A stretch of DNA of 64,000 bases from Rubricella aquisinus. Lineage in GTDB: Bacteria > Pseudomonadota > Alphaproteobacteria > Rhodobacterales > Rhodobacteraceae. How positions within the stretch are numbered: position 1 is the first letter of the stretch; each line of letters begins with the position of its first letter. Both the position numbers and the translations under genes were made by a program. The notes under the pieces were generated by a model. That model had not been told where the DNA came from. It did no database searches and saw nothing but the letters and a program-made list of their open reading frames with translations. Location: contig NZ_JACIJS010000006.1 in the NCBI RefSeq assembly GCF_014199445.1, positions 1 through 64,000 of the forward strand. The letters run 5' to 3'. Shown here piece after piece: positions 36,116 through 45,080 of the stretch.

Positions 36116-38175
36116 AGTGCAAACTCCGTCGGCTGGAGGGGGAAACGGGTGGCTCGGCGCCCGGTTGCGGCGCGCAAGGCGTTGGCAATCGCCCCGGGTC
36201 CGGCAACGATGGCGGTCTCCCCCGCGCCGGAAAGCGGCCCTGTGCCCTCGATCAGGTCCACGGTGATTTCGGGGAGGTCGGTCATGCGCGGGATCGGTGC
36301 GTCGGCGAAGGTTTCGGCCACGACGCGCCCCTGTTGGGTGGGCAGATCGTCGGTAAGGATCATGCCAACGCTCCATGCAAGATTGCCCTCGCATTGGGCG
36401 CGCACTTGATCGGGATTGATCACGAAACCGCAATCATGGGCGCACCAGAGCCGCGTCACCCTCACGCTGCCGCACGCATCGACGGCCACATCCGCGACGA
36501 CGGCGGCGTAGCTCGTGTCCTTGTAGATGCCGCAGGCCACGCCACGCCCGGTCCGTGCGCCCGCCACCTGCGGCGGACCGGAGGACCAATCGGACAGCGC
36601 GGCCACACGCACCAGCACATCGGACAGGCGGGGATCGGTCACATGATCCAGCCGAAAGCTCAAGGGATCGACCCCGGCGACCCGTGCCGCCTCATCGATG
36701 GCGCTCTCAATCGCCAGCCCATTTGGCCCGGCCCCCAAGCCACGCCATGGCCCAGCATGAACGGACAGGCGGATCGCGTCATAGGCCGCACGGGCCCGGC
36801 CCAGCTTGTAGGGTGCTGCCATGCCTCGCGCCACGCCGGGATCGCCAATCACCATATCGGTGCCGGTTTGCAACCATGCGGGCACCCCCGCGCCAGTAAA
36901 TAGGATATGGGAGGAGACCTGCGCATGATCCCAATCCGTGATCCGCCCCTCCGCCAGCCGCGCGCGGATGCGGTGGGACGAGGGCGGGCGATGAAAGCCA
37001 AGCGCGTATTCCTGCGCCCGCGTCCACTGGATTTTCACGGGCGCTGAGGTCGCACGGGACAGGGCCGCGGCCTCTGCCTCGACCGTACACAGGGTCTTAC
37101 CCCCGAACGCGCCGCCAACCCGGCAGGATGTCACGACAACGCGGTCCTGCGTGACGGAGAACGCATCCGCCAACACATCCCGCACATAAAACGCATCCTG
37201 CGTGCCGGACCAGACGGATAAGCCATCCTCCTGCCACTCCGCGACAGCGGCGCGCGGCTCAATCGGGCCATGAGCCGCGAGCGGAATGTCGAGGCGCATA
37301 TCCACGTCCCATAGGCCATCCTGCGGCGCACCGTCCAGCACCAGATGAGGCAAGCCGCCCGGCGCATGGGCATCAACGTCAATGAGCATCGCCATGTCAG
37401 GCAAGGGTGCCGCGTCGTCCATGTCCCATTCGACCGCCAAAGCGCGGGCCACGGGGTCAAGCGCACCGGGCCTGCTGGTGACGATACCAAGCCCGCGCGC
37501 CTTGCCAATCGGGGGGCCGCAATCCTCGACAATGGCGACAAAGCCCGGCACGGCCCGCGCGGCGCGGCTGTTCCAGCGTCGGGGGCGGGAGGTAAGCTCG
37601 GTCGAGGCAGGTGCGCGCAGCACCCGACCGTAGAGCATCCCGGGCCGGGTCACATCGGCGGCATAGAGCGGCGCGCCAGTGACGATCGCCCGCCCATGCG
37701 CAATCTCCGGGCTGGCGCCGACGATTGGCCCGGCGCGAAAGGCACGCAGATCCGCGAAGGGGCGCGTGACGACCGTGACCTCTCCCTCACTTTGGCCGGA
37801 GGCGAGCGCATCGCGCAGCGCCGCACAGGCCTGCGCGAGTGGTTCGGCAAAATGCATGATGGATTCGCTGCCCACCGTGGCCCGCACCCGCCCCATGTTC
37901 GTGTCATGCATCTCGACCGTCACCCTGCGCCAATCGGTGCCAAGTTCGGCGCAGGCGATCTGCTTTAACGCGGTGGTGATATTTTGCCCCATCTCGATCC
38001 GGGGCAGGGTGAGCACATACGCCCCGTCCCGATGACTGATCCAGCCAAGGGCGGAGGCTGCGTCGGGCGCTGGGCGTTTGGGAAAGATCGGTGCTTGGCT
38101 CCAGACCGCCGCACCTGCCCCGATCAGGGCGACCAAACCGCCACCTGCGGCTTTGAGGAACGTGCGTCTGCGCAT
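36112..38175 (-). CDS. Xanthine-dehydrogenase-family molybdoenzyme large subunit (IorB-like)
   Basis: A 687-residue molybdenum-cofactor hydroxylase subunit of the isoquinoline 1-oxidoreductase beta / aldehyde dehydrogenase group. A Tat signal is at the N-terminus (RRRTFLKAAGGG, then a hydrophobic stretch), so it is probably exported folded to the periplasm. The cofactor-loop motif CRVGGAFGGK is present, and the catalytic glutamate is in GAGETAIVAGPG near the C-terminus. The substrate is unknown (N-heterocycle or aldehyde). It overlaps the small subunit by TGATG. Confidence 0.85.
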   Translation of the reverse strand: MRRRTFLKAAGGGLVALIGAGAAVWSQAPIFPKRPAPDAASALGWISHRDGAYVLTLPRIEMGQNITTALKQIACAELGTDWRRVTVEMHDTNMGRVRATVGSESIMHFAEPLAQACAALRDALASGQSEGEVTVVTRPFADLRAFRAGPIVGASPEIAHGRAIVTGAPLYAADVTRPGMLYGRVLRAPASTELTSRPRRWNSRAARAVPGFVAIVEDCGPPIGKARGLGIVTSRPGALDPVARALAVEWDMDDAAPLPDMAMLIDVDAHAPGGLPHLVLDGAPQDGLWDVDMRLDIPLAAHGPIEPRAAVAEWQEDGLSVWSGTQDAFYVRDVLADAFSVTQDRVVVTSCRVGGAFGGKTLCTVEAEAAALSRATSAPVKIQWTRAQEYALGFHRPPSSHRIRARLAEGRITDWDHAQVSSHILFTGAGVPAWLQTGTDMVIGDPGVARGMAAPYKLGRARAAYDAIRLSVHAGPWRGLGAGPNGLAIESAIDEAARVAGVDPLSFRLDHVTDPRLSDVLVRVAALSDWSSGPPQVAGARTGRGVACGIYKDTSYAAVVADVAVDACGSVRVTRLWCAHDCGFVINPDQVRAQCEGNLAWSVGMILTDDLPTQQGRVVAETFADAPIPRMTDLPEITVDLIEGTGPLSGAGETAIVAGPGAIANALRAATGRRATRFPLQPTEFAL

Positions 38176-38630
38176 CACGCCCCCTCCGCTACATGGAGGA
38201 TCGCCGCGCGAATGCGTGGATAAGTCCCGCACCGGCACAGATTACCGTCCATCGCCGCATCAATATCCTGATCCGTGGGGGCGGGCGTGTCGTTAAGGAG
38301 CGCCACGGCGGTCATGATCTGACCTGCCTGACAATACCCGCATTGGGGCACTGCGTGATCGAGCCATGCCTGCTGGACCGGATGGAGGGTTTCGCCCTTC
38401 GCCAGCCCTTCGATGGTTTGCACTTGGCGACCTTCCACATCGTCGAGCGTGGTGATGCAGGCGCGCGTCGGCACATTATCCACAAGCACCGTGCACGCGC
38501 CGCAAATGCCGACGCCGCACCCGAATTTCGCGCCAACGAGCCCGAAATGCTCCCGCAGGATGAACAGCAGCGGTTCATCCGCCCATTCGGCAGGAGGCTC
38601 CTGCCGGTAACCGTTGAGAATGAATGACAT
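38175..38630 (-). CDS. (2Fe-2S) small subunit of the molybdoenzyme (IorA-like)
   Basis: A 151-residue electron-transfer subunit. The plant-ferredoxin-type cluster is CGVGICGAC (Cys38, 43, 46, with the fourth in TRAC). The second cluster is CGYCQAGQ and CRCGTYPR. It passes electrons from the IorB-like Mo site to an acceptor. It has no Tat signal of its own and would be co-exported with the large subunit. GGAGATTTTC precedes the ATG. It is the first gene of a four-gene overlapped operon. Confidence 0.92.
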   Translation of the reverse strand: MSFILNGYRQEPPAEWADEPLLFILREHFGLVGAKFGCGVGICGACTVLVDNVPTRACITTLDDVEGRQVQTIEGLAKGETLHPVQQAWLDHAVPQCGYCQAGQIMTAVALLNDTPAPTDQDIDAAMDGNLCRCGTYPRIRAAILHVAEGA

Positions 38631-38809
38631 GAAAATCTCCCGTATGTGGTGACCCACGGGGAGGTATTTCGCGTCCAAGGCCCGTTCTTGAACAATCGCG
38701 CCAAAATGTGCGGGCGTGGTTTTAACTCAGGGCGTCCGACCGACTAGCAATACGGTCGATGAAGGGAGGGCTGATGGTTGCAGGATCACTGAGATCGAAA
38801 GGGCGCTGA

Positions 38810-39190
38810 TCACCCCTCCTTGGCGAGCGCCTCTTCAGCCACGCTGCGCAATTCCACCAATTCCTGAATGGCTTCTTCCAGTTCGGCCTGACGTGAGCGC
38901 AACTCGTCGATCTGCTTGGTCGAGAGCGCGATCCATTCGCGATACTGCGTCTTGCCGCCATCGCCGACTTCGTAGAGTTCGAGCCATTGCCGGATTTCTT
39001 CGAGACTGAACCCGAATTTCCGACCGCGCAGGATCAATTTCAGCCGGGCGCGCTCTTTCGGGCCGTAAAGGCGCTTGCGGCCTTGCCGTTCGGGGGCGAG
39101 CAACTCGATATACTCGTAATAGCGCAACGTGCGTGGCGTGACCTCGAAGGCTTCGCACATTTCCTGCAAGGTCATTTTCCGATCTTTCAT
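38810..39190 (-). CDS. Second MerR-family regulator
   Basis: A 126-residue regulator closely similar in pattern to the one at 33977-34411: [60 protein letters not shown], then a coiled coil rich in Glu and Arg with no cysteine after the second residue region that would bind metal. It is divergent from two thioesterase genes, with a TTGACGTGCACGTCA palindrome between. It probably recognises the same operator as its paralogue. Confidence 0.88.
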   Translation of the reverse strand: MKDRKMTLQEMCEAFEVTPRTLRYYEYIELLAPERQGRKRLYGPKERARLKLILRGRKFGFSLEEIRQWLELYEVGDGGKTQYREWIALSTKQIDELRSRQAELEEAIQELVELRSVAEEALAKEG

Positions 39191-39303
39191 GGCCCCTCTG
39201 CTTTGCTCTTGTTGCCGCTCGACACGTCACTATGTGGCGTTTCGTTACGCTACGTCAAATATGGTGGCGAGGCTGCGTGAATTGCAAGCGCTGCGTGTGT
39301 TTG

Positions 39304-39319
39304 TTGACGTGCACGTCAG
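39304..39319. promoter_or_regulatory. Candidate MerR operator (second copy)
   Basis: TTGACGTGCACGTCAG; the inner 14 bases are a perfect palindrome and 15 of 16 bases match 34477-34492. It lies 49 bases before the GTG of the thioesterase gene and 113 bases from the merR start. A weaker related site, GTTACGCTACGTCAA, lies at 39244-39258, closer to the merR gene. Confidence 0.7.
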
Positions 39320-39368
39320 TTTGAGCCTATGCCTTACAAAAGTATCCTCCGACGTGGAAGGCCCCAAG

Positions 39369-39818
39369 GTGAACAGCACATCCGACACGCATCGTCATGA
39401 AATTGCGCGGAAATTCACCGCCGTCATTCCCCATTCGCTTGCTCTGGGAATGAGTATCGAGGATTTGGGAGATGGTGAAGCGGTGATGAAAATTCCGTAT
39501 GATGAACGCTTTATCGGTGATCCCGAGACCGGCGTTCTGCATGGTGGCGTGATCACGGCCCTCCTTGACAGTTGTTGCGGCACGGCTGTGATCAGCCATC
39601 CGGCGACGAAAGGGCCGACCGCGACGCTTGATCTGCGGATCGACTATATGCGGGCCGCGCGCCCCGGAGAGGCCGTTCTGGCCTTTGCGCAGTGTTATCG
39701 GCAGACGCGCTCTGTCGCGTTTGTTCGCGCGGTGGCCTATGAGACCGATCGCGACGATCCGATTGCGACCGCGACCGGAGCCTTCACCGTGGCTCCCGCG
39801 TCGGAGCCAAAGTCATGA
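39369..39818 (+). CDS. PaaI-type hotdog thioesterase 1
   Basis: A 149-residue thioesterase with the PaaI/YdiI pattern: GDPETGVLHGGVITALLDSCCGTA (the HGG active-site region) and TLDLRIDYMRAARPGE. It hydrolyses acyl-CoA, likely aromatic or medium-chain. The start is GTG 39369, set by GGAAGG seven bases upstream; in-frame ATGs further upstream would run through the operator. Its stop overlaps the next thioesterase start (ATGA). It is probably controlled by the divergent MerR. Confidence 0.85.
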   Translation: MNSTSDTHRHEIARKFTAVIPHSLALGMSIEDLGDGEAVMKIPYDERFIGDPETGVLHGGVITALLDSCCGTAVISHPATKGPTATLDLRIDYMRAARPGEAVLAFAQCYRQTRSVAFVRAVAYETDRDDPIATATGAFTVAPASEPKS

Positions 39819-40315
39819 GCCGCAAACGCCCCGAACCCGTGCAGGTCGTCAAACAGCGGCGCGACGCGGCGATGCAGACGCTGGCGCAAGCGGTGCCCTA
39901 TATCCGCTATCTGGGCGTGCAATTTGAGCGGCGTGGCAATGAATTGACGGCGGTGTTGCCCTATCGCGAGGATCTGATCGGCAATCCGATGCTTCCGGCG
40001 CTGCATGGTGGGGCGACGGGGGCTTTTCTGGAGATTACGGGCCATATGCAGGTGATGTGGGCGCAGGTCTGGCCGCTGATGGAAGGTGGCGGGGCGGCAG
40101 CGGAGGCGATTGATGCGGGCCAGTTCCCGCCATGGCCCAAAGTGATCGACATAACCGTGGATTATCTGCGCACGGGCCTGCCACGGGACGCCTATGCGCG
40201 CGCGCGCATCGTGCGGCAGGGGCGGCGCTATGCTTCTGTCCAGGTCAGCGCCTGGCAGGACGAGATCGACCGTCCGTTTGCTGCGGCGACGGCGCATTTT
40301 CTGATGCGGCAATAG
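39815..40315 (+). CDS. PaaI-type hotdog thioesterase 2
   Basis: A 166-residue hotdog protein with PYREDLIGNPMLPALHGGATGAF (HGG region) and KVIDITVDYLRTGLPRD. It diverges from thioesterase 1, so the pair is likely to differ in substrate or to form a heteromer. Translationally coupled by ATGA to the first gene. A family 2 repeat lies 40 bases after its stop. Confidence 0.83.
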   Translation: MSRKRPEPVQVVKQRRDAAMQTLAQAVPYIRYLGVQFERRGNELTAVLPYREDLIGNPMLPALHGGATGAFLEITGHMQVMWAQVWPLMEGGGAAAEAIDAGQFPPWPKVIDITVDYLRTGLPRDAYARARIVRQGRRYASVQVSAWQDEIDRPFAAATAHFLMRQ

Positions 40316-40355
40316 GCGCTCTGCTTCGAACCCGTTGGTTGGGCCGGAGAGATGC

Positions 40356-40394
40356 GCGCTCGCCGCGCGGGCGAGGTATTTGTGGAAAAAAGAA
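40356..40394 (+). repeat. Dispersed hairpin repeat, family 2, copy A
   Basis: A 39-bp unit: GCG, hairpin CTCGCC-GCGCG-GGCGAG, then GTATTTGTGGAAAAAAGAA. Identical to 43558-43596 and 49768-49806. It lies between two co-directional + genes. Confidence 0.85.
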
Positions 40395-40448
40395 ACCATG
40401 GGTGTTTCGCGCTGGACAGGGCAGGGGCGCGCGTGAAAAGGCTCTGGC

Positions 40449-41774
40449 ATGTCTGACGCCACTGCCATAACGCCGAAAGCGATCACCCATCGTAGGGTTT
40501 TGGCGATTGCGATCCCCATCGTGTTGTCGAATGCGACAATCCCCCTGATGGGGGCTGTCGATACCTTTGCCGTTGGCCAGCTTGGCCGGGCCGAGCCCAT
40601 TGGGGCGGTGGCCATCGGGGCCGTGATCCTGTCCGCGATTTACTGGATTTTCGGCTTTTTGCGGATGGGAACGACCGGGCTTGTGGCACAAGCGGAAGGG
40701 CGCGGGGATGCGCAGGAAGTCTCCGCCCTGTTGTCACGCGCGCTGTTGATCGCGTTTGCGGCGGGGGCAGCGTTTATCCTGTTGCAAGGCCCAGTGATGC
40801 GCGCGGCCTTTGCCATCTCCCCCGCAAGTGCGGAGGTGGAAAGCCTTGCGCGGGACTATATCGCCCTGCGTATCTGGGGCGCGCCCGCCGCGATTGCGGG
40901 CTATGCGATCACCGGATGGCTGATCGCACGCGAGCAGACGCGCGCGGTTCTTGTGCTGCAACTTGTGATGAATGGCGGGAATATCGTGCTGTCGCTGTGG
41001 TTCGTCCTGGGCCTTGGCTGGGGGGTAACGGGGGTGGCGGCGGCGACATTGATCGCGGAATGGGTTGGGCTGATGTTGGGCCTATACCTCTGTTGCGGGG
41101 CGTTCACGTCGGGTGCGTGGCGGAACCGGGCGCGGGTGTTTGACCGCGCGCGCGTGGCGCGGATGATGGGGGTGAACGGGGACATCATGATCCGCTCCGT
41201 CCTGTTGCAGGTCTGCTTTTTGTCAGTGACGTTTCAGGGGGCCGCGCTGGGGGATGTGACGCTCGCTGCCAACCAGATCCTTTTGCAGTTTTTCACGATC
41301 TCCGCCTATCTGCTGGATGGGTTTGCATTCGCGACGGAGGCGCTGGTGGGGCAGGCGCTGGGGGCGCGCAACCGGGCGGCGCTGCGGCGGGCCGCGATTT
41401 TGGGCAGTCTTTGGGGCGGCGTGGTGGTGATCTCCCTTGCGCTGTCCTATGCGCTGGCAGGCACTCTGATCGTGGAGCGGATGACCACTGCCATAGAGGT
41501 TCAGGAGGCCGCGAAATCCTATCTCATCTGGTGTGTGATGGCGCCCATTCTGGGGCTGCCTGCCTTCATGCTAGACGGGATATTCATCGGGGCGACGCGG
41601 ACGCGGGACATGCGCAACATGATGATCATCTCGGCCGCAGGCTATGGGCTGATCCTGATGGCGTTTGTGCCGCTGTTCGGCAATCACGGGCTGTGGGCGG
41701 CGCTGATGCTGTTCTTCATCCTGCGCGCGGTCACTTTGGCGGCGCGGTATCCGGCATTGGAGCGCGCGGTCTAA
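40449..41774 (+). CDS. MATE-family efflux transporter
   Basis: A 441-residue inner-membrane protein with twelve predicted helices in two similar halves. Family features are the N-terminal AIPIVLSNATIPLMGAVDTF, GFLRMGTTGLVAQAEG after helix 2, and the second-half GFAFATEALVGQALGARN. It is of the NorM/DinF type exporting cationic compounds with Na+ or H+; the substrate is not predictable. Its TAA overlaps the stop of the convergent DMT gene (CTAA). Confidence 0.9.
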   Translation: MSDATAITPKAITHRRVLAIAIPIVLSNATIPLMGAVDTFAVGQLGRAEPIGAVAIGAVILSAIYWIFGFLRMGTTGLVAQAEGRGDAQEVSALLSRALLIAFAAGAAFILLQGPVMRAAFAISPASAEVESLARDYIALRIWGAPAAIAGYAITGWLIAREQTRAVLVLQLVMNGGNIVLSLWFVLGLGWGVTGVAAATLIAEWVGLMLGLYLCCGAFTSGAWRNRARVFDRARVARMMGVNGDIMIRSVLLQVCFLSVTFQGAALGDVTLAANQILLQFFTISAYLLDGFAFATEALVGQALGARNRAALRRAAILGSLWGGVVVISLALSYALAGTLIVERMTTAIEVQEAAKSYLIWCVMAPILGLPAFMLDGIFIGATRTRDMRNMMIISAAGYGLILMAFVPLFGNHGLWAALMLFFILRAVTLAARYPALERAV

Positions 41775-42646
41775 TCCCGTTTCGGGCGGTTGCGCGCAAT
41801 AAAGAGGCCCGACAGGATCAGAGCGGAGCCCGCGAGCATCCGAAGGGTGATCGGTTCCGACAGGAAGGTCACGCCCAGAAGGGCCGCCCAGATCGGGATC
41901 AGATAGCTGACCATCGACATGAACACCGGGCCGGAGCGTTTCACCGTGTAGTAGCGCAGGATTTGCGCGGCCCCGGTTTGCACCAATCCCAGCGCAAGGA
42001 TCGCCATCAACGGCCCGTGCGGCGCGTCCGGCAGGGCGGTCACGAAGCCGCTTGCGCCAAAGGGTGCGAGCATCAGCGTGGCGACGATCAGCCCGGCGGC
42101 GGTGGCGCTAAAGGGGTGCAACGGCGGCATCACCTTCGTCGTGACAGAGGAGCCCGCATAGCACAGGGCCGCTGCGATCACGGCGAGTTGCGGCAAGGGC
42201 GGCGCGCCGTCAAGGATCGCCTCAATCCCGCTGAGCACCGCGATCCCGATCACACCCACCACAAAGCCAATCCATTGGCGCGGGCGGATCGCTTCCTTCA
42301 GGATCAGGCGCGCAAGCAGGAGGATGAACAGGGGGGCTGCACCGATCAGAACCCCGGTGATGGAGCTTGCCAGAGTTTGCTGCGCCCAAGAGATCAGCAT
42401 GAACGGAAGCGCCAGCGACAAAAGCCCGACGGCCGTGCACCAGCCCCAATGCTCCAGCGTGCGCGGCAGGCCTTTTCCGGTCAAAAGGGCCACGCTCGTG
42501 ATCACGATGGCCGCAAGGAAGATGCGGGAGAAGGCAACGACCTCCGGCCCCGCGCCACCCAGCGCCACATCCGTCAGCGCAAAGGCAGAGCCCCACATGA
42601 TCGACAGGGACAAAACTCCCGCCCAACTGATCCAATCGGTTTTCAT
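41771..42646 (-). CDS. EamA/DMT-family transporter
   Basis: A 291-residue protein with ten hydrophobic helices forming two EamA repeats (LSIMWGSAFALTDVAL in the first; ALCYAGSSVTTKVMPPL in the second). It is likely a metabolite or amino acid exporter. The ATG at 42646 overlaps the stop of the upstream DMT gene (ATGA), so two related transporters are made together, possibly as a heterodimer. Confidence 0.86.
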   Translation of the reverse strand: MKTDWISWAGVLSLSIMWGSAFALTDVALGGAGPEVVAFSRIFLAAIVITSVALLTGKGLPRTLEHWGWCTAVGLLSLALPFMLISWAQQTLASSITGVLIGAAPLFILLLARLILKEAIRPRQWIGFVVGVIGIAVLSGIEAILDGAPPLPQLAVIAAALCYAGSSVTTKVMPPLHPFSATAAGLIVATLMLAPFGASGFVTALPDAPHGPLMAILALGLVQTGAAQILRYYTVKRSGPVFMSMVSYLIPIWAALLGVTFLSEPITLRMLAGSALILSGLFIARNRPKRD

Positions 42647-43524
42647 TTTACGAGCCCTCTGCGGCTGATCAATTGGCCCGACAGGATCAGCACCAAGGCG
42701 ATGGCGAAGCGGCCCGGCACGTCCTCCCCCAGGATCACGATCCCCAGTGCCATGGCCCAGACCGGCACTTGGTAATGCACGAGGGTGAAAAAGCTGGGCC
42801 CCGCGCGCTGGATCACAAACACCAAAAGGAGCGTGGCAAGCCCGGTGGGGATCAGACCCAGATAGAGCACGCCAAGGGAGGCGACCATCGGCCACGCCGT
42901 CGGCAGCCCCTCAAAGGCCAAGGTGATCGGGATCATCACGGCAGAGGCAATGGCCAGACCCGCAGCGGAGAACGCAAGCGTCGGCGCCGGGGGCGACAGC
43001 CGGGTGATGATCGAGGCCACGGCATAGCAGCACGCGGCCGCCACACAGGCCAGCATCGACAGGATCGGCGCATCGACCAGCCCGGGACCGGGACCGATCA
43101 GCACAACGACGCCGATAAATCCTGCGGTCACGCCAAGCGCCTTGAGCCAGTTGAGCCGCTCTCCCGGCACCAGAATATGCGCCAGCGGCAGGATCAGGAG
43201 CGGCACCACGGCCATCGCGATGCCCGCAAACGCGCTGGTCACATTCTGCTGACCGAAGGAGATCAGGGTAAAGGGCAGGGCATTCGCCATGATCCCCATT
43301 CCGGCTGCCGCCAGCCAGACGCGGCGATCCTTGGGCATATGCTGTCCCGCAACACGGGCAATCAGGATCAGCGCAACCGCGCCGAGCACGATGCGGCCTG
43401 CCGCCACGGTCAACGGTCCGAATCCGTCAATGGCCAGTTCCACCGCCATGAAACTCGACCCCCAGATGAAACCGAGGGCCGCAATCGTGGCAAAATCGCG
43501 CCAGTCGGGCTGGTGTCGTGTCAT
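42643..43524 (-). CDS. EamA/DMT-family transporter
   Basis: A 293-residue protein with ten helices and two EamA repeats (LGFIWGSSFMAVELAIDGF; ACCYAVASIITRLSP). It is first of the overlapping DMT pair. No substrate can be assigned. A family 2 repeat begins 33 bases upstream of its start, reading in the opposite direction. Confidence 0.86.
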   Translation of the reverse strand: MTRHQPDWRDFATIAALGFIWGSSFMAVELAIDGFGPLTVAAGRIVLGAVALILIARVAGQHMPKDRRVWLAAAGMGIMANALPFTLISFGQQNVTSAFAGIAMAVVPLLILPLAHILVPGERLNWLKALGVTAGFIGVVVLIGPGPGLVDAPILSMLACVAAACCYAVASIITRLSPPAPTLAFSAAGLAIASAVMIPITLAFEGLPTAWPMVASLGVLYLGLIPTGLATLLLVFVIQRAGPSFFTLVHYQVPVWAMALGIVILGEDVPGRFAIALVLILSGQLISRRGLVK

Positions 43525-43557
43525 ATGCGCAGGTCCGGTGGGGTGGAGAATGCGGGA

Positions 43558-43596
43558 GCGCTCGCCGCGCGGGCGAGGTATTTGTGGAAAAAAGAA
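43558..43596 (+). repeat. Dispersed hairpin repeat, family 2, copy B
   Basis: A 39-bp unit identical to copies A and C, preceded by GCGGGA as in copy C. It lies between a minus gene and a plus gene, pointing toward serC. Confidence 0.85.
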
Positions 43597-43739
43597 TTTG
43601 GGGCAGTGTTTCCAAACCCGCCCGGTTGCGCAACCGATGAATTGTGAGGCGATCTATCATCACCGGTGATGCGTGTTTCCGATCGGAAACAGGTCCGCGG
43701 CATTTTGGGGGGCATAAGCGACATTTTTGGCGTTGACGG

Positions 43740-43836
43740 TTTCGGGGCGCAGTCATAGAGAGGCTGCGGGCAGGTCACCCGGTTAAGGGCGAACGGGGGC
43801 AGGCTCAGGAATTTCGCCCTGACGACGGAGCCGTCC
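43740..43836 (+). ncRNA. Candidate serC leader RNA
   Basis: The stretch directly before serC can fold into a hairpin with 8-bp arms AGGGCGAA (43786-43793) and TTCGCCCT (43813-43820). A second small inverted repeat, GACGG/CCGTC, surrounds the ribosome-binding region (43824-43835). A conserved serC leader motif is described upstream of serC-serA operons in alphaproteobacteria; position and partner genes match, but I have not compared it with the model. Confidence 0.4.
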
Positions 43837-45003
43837 ATGAGCTTCCCTACAAAGCCGCAGGTTGTGCCTGCGCGTGCTGAATTTTCTTCTGGTCCATGCC
43901 CCAAACGCCCCGGTTACGATCTGGCTGAGATTGCCAAGATCGCTTTCCTCGGGCGGTCGCATCGTGCGGCAGGGCCAAAGGCGCAGATCAAAAATGTCAT
44001 CGACATGATCGCCTCCACACTCGCTGTGCCCGAAGGCTACCGCGTGGGGATCGTGCCCGCCTCTGACACGGGCGCCTACGAGATGGCCATGTGGTCCATG
44101 CTGGGCGCGCGGCCGGTCGATATGCTGGTCTGGGAAAGCTTCGGGAAAGGCTGGGCCACAGATGCCGTCAAGCAGCTCAAGCTGGATGACTGCCGGGTGA
44201 TTGAGGCCGATTACGGATTGTTGCCCGATCTGAGCACCGTGCGGATGGATGCCGATATCTGCTTTACCTGGAACGGGACGACCTCTGGCGTGCGGGTGCC
44301 GGACGGAGATTGGATCGCGGATGATCGCGCGGGCCTGACCTTCTGCGATGCAACCAGCGCGGTTTATGCGCAGGACATGCCGTGGGAAAAGCTCGACGTG
44401 ACCACGTTCAGCTTTCAAAAGGTGATGGGCGGGGAGGGCGCGCATGGCGTTCTGATCCTGTCGCCGCGCGCGGTGGAGCGGCTGGAAAGCTACACCCCCG
44501 ACCGCCCGCTGCCCAAAATCTTCCGGCTGACGAAAGGTGGCAAGCTGATCGACGGCATCTTTACCGGGGCCACGATCAACACGCCCTCGATGCTCGCGAT
44601 TGCGGATGCGCAGGACGCACTGACATGGATCGCGGGCCAAGGCGGGGCGGCTGGCACGCAAAAGCGGGCTGGCGCGAATTTCGCCGCCTTGCAGGCATGG
44701 GTGGACCGCACGGATTGGGTGGAAAACCTCGCCATTGATCCTGCCACCCGCTCCAACACCTCCGTGTGTCTGAAAGTCGCTGATCCTGAGATCGCTGCGA
44801 TGGATGATGCCGCACAGCAGGCTTTCACCAAGAAGATGGTCAAGATGCTGGATGCCGAAGGGGCCGCCTATGACATTGGCGGATACCGGGACGCGCCTGC
44901 GGGCCTGCGCATCTGGTGCGGCGCAACTGTGAACACTGCCGATATCGAGGCGCTGACGCCATGGCTTGATTGGGCGTTCCACACCGCCAAAGCCGATAGC
45001 TGA
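43837..45003 (+). CDS. serC: SerC, phosphoserine aminotransferase
   Basis: PLP enzyme converting 3-phosphohydroxypyruvate to phosphoserine, with a second role in pyridoxine synthesis in many bacteria. The 388 residues follow the alphaproteobacterial form: [15 protein letters not shown] at the start, [11 protein letters not shown], and the PLP lysine in [15 protein letters not shown] (about residue 193). It is followed by serA 77 bases later, giving a two-gene serine pathway operon. Confidence 0.96.
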   Translation: MSFPTKPQVVPARAEFSSGPCPKRPGYDLAEIAKIAFLGRSHRAAGPKAQIKNVIDMIASTLAVPEGYRVGIVPASDTGAYEMAMWSMLGARPVDMLVWESFGKGWATDAVKQLKLDDCRVIEADYGLLPDLSTVRMDADICFTWNGTTSGVRVPDGDWIADDRAGLTFCDATSAVYAQDMPWEKLDVTTFSFQKVMGGEGAHGVLILSPRAVERLESYTPDRPLPKIFRLTKGGKLIDGIFTGATINTPSMLAIADAQDALTWIAGQGGAAGTQKRAGANFAALQAWVDRTDWVENLAIDPATRSNTSVCLKVADPEIAAMDDAAQQAFTKKMVKMLDAEGAAYDIGGYRDAPAGLRIWCGATVNTADIEALTPWLDWAFHTAKADS

Positions 45004-45015
45004 CACATCATGAAG

Positions 45016-45036
45016 GGTCCGGCCCGGTGCCGGACC
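45016..45036 (+). promoter_or_regulatory. Hairpin in the serC-serA spacer
   Basis: Perfect 8-bp stem GGTCCGGC/GCCGGACC with a 5-nt loop, starting 12 bases after the serC stop. There is no T-run, so it is unlikely to stop transcription; it may set mRNA processing or the serC:serA ratio. Confidence 0.45.
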
Positions 45037-45080
45037 AGCGATCAAGGGCGCGCCGCGCCTCGCTCCAAAGGACAAGACAC

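Larger units (their letters stand above)
43525..43836. other. Divergent spacer between DMT genes and serC
   Basis: This 312-bp gap holds family 2 repeat copy B (43558-43596), a TTTCCGATCGGAAA palindrome near 43675-43688 (7-bp arms), and a candidate serC leader RNA (43740-43836). The serC promoter must lie here, but I cannot place it securely. Confidence 0.55.

Noticed and set aside
41411-42775. 454-codon frame overlapping the MATE gene end and the first DMT gene
   Set aside because: It runs across two genes with clear membrane-protein patterns; low hydrophobicity and extreme Gly/Arg/His/Gln content mark it as a shadow.
45004-45080. Rho-independent terminator between serC and serA
   Set aside because: The hairpin lacks a T-run, and serA has a normal ribosome-binding site close by; a processing or ratio-setting role is more likely.
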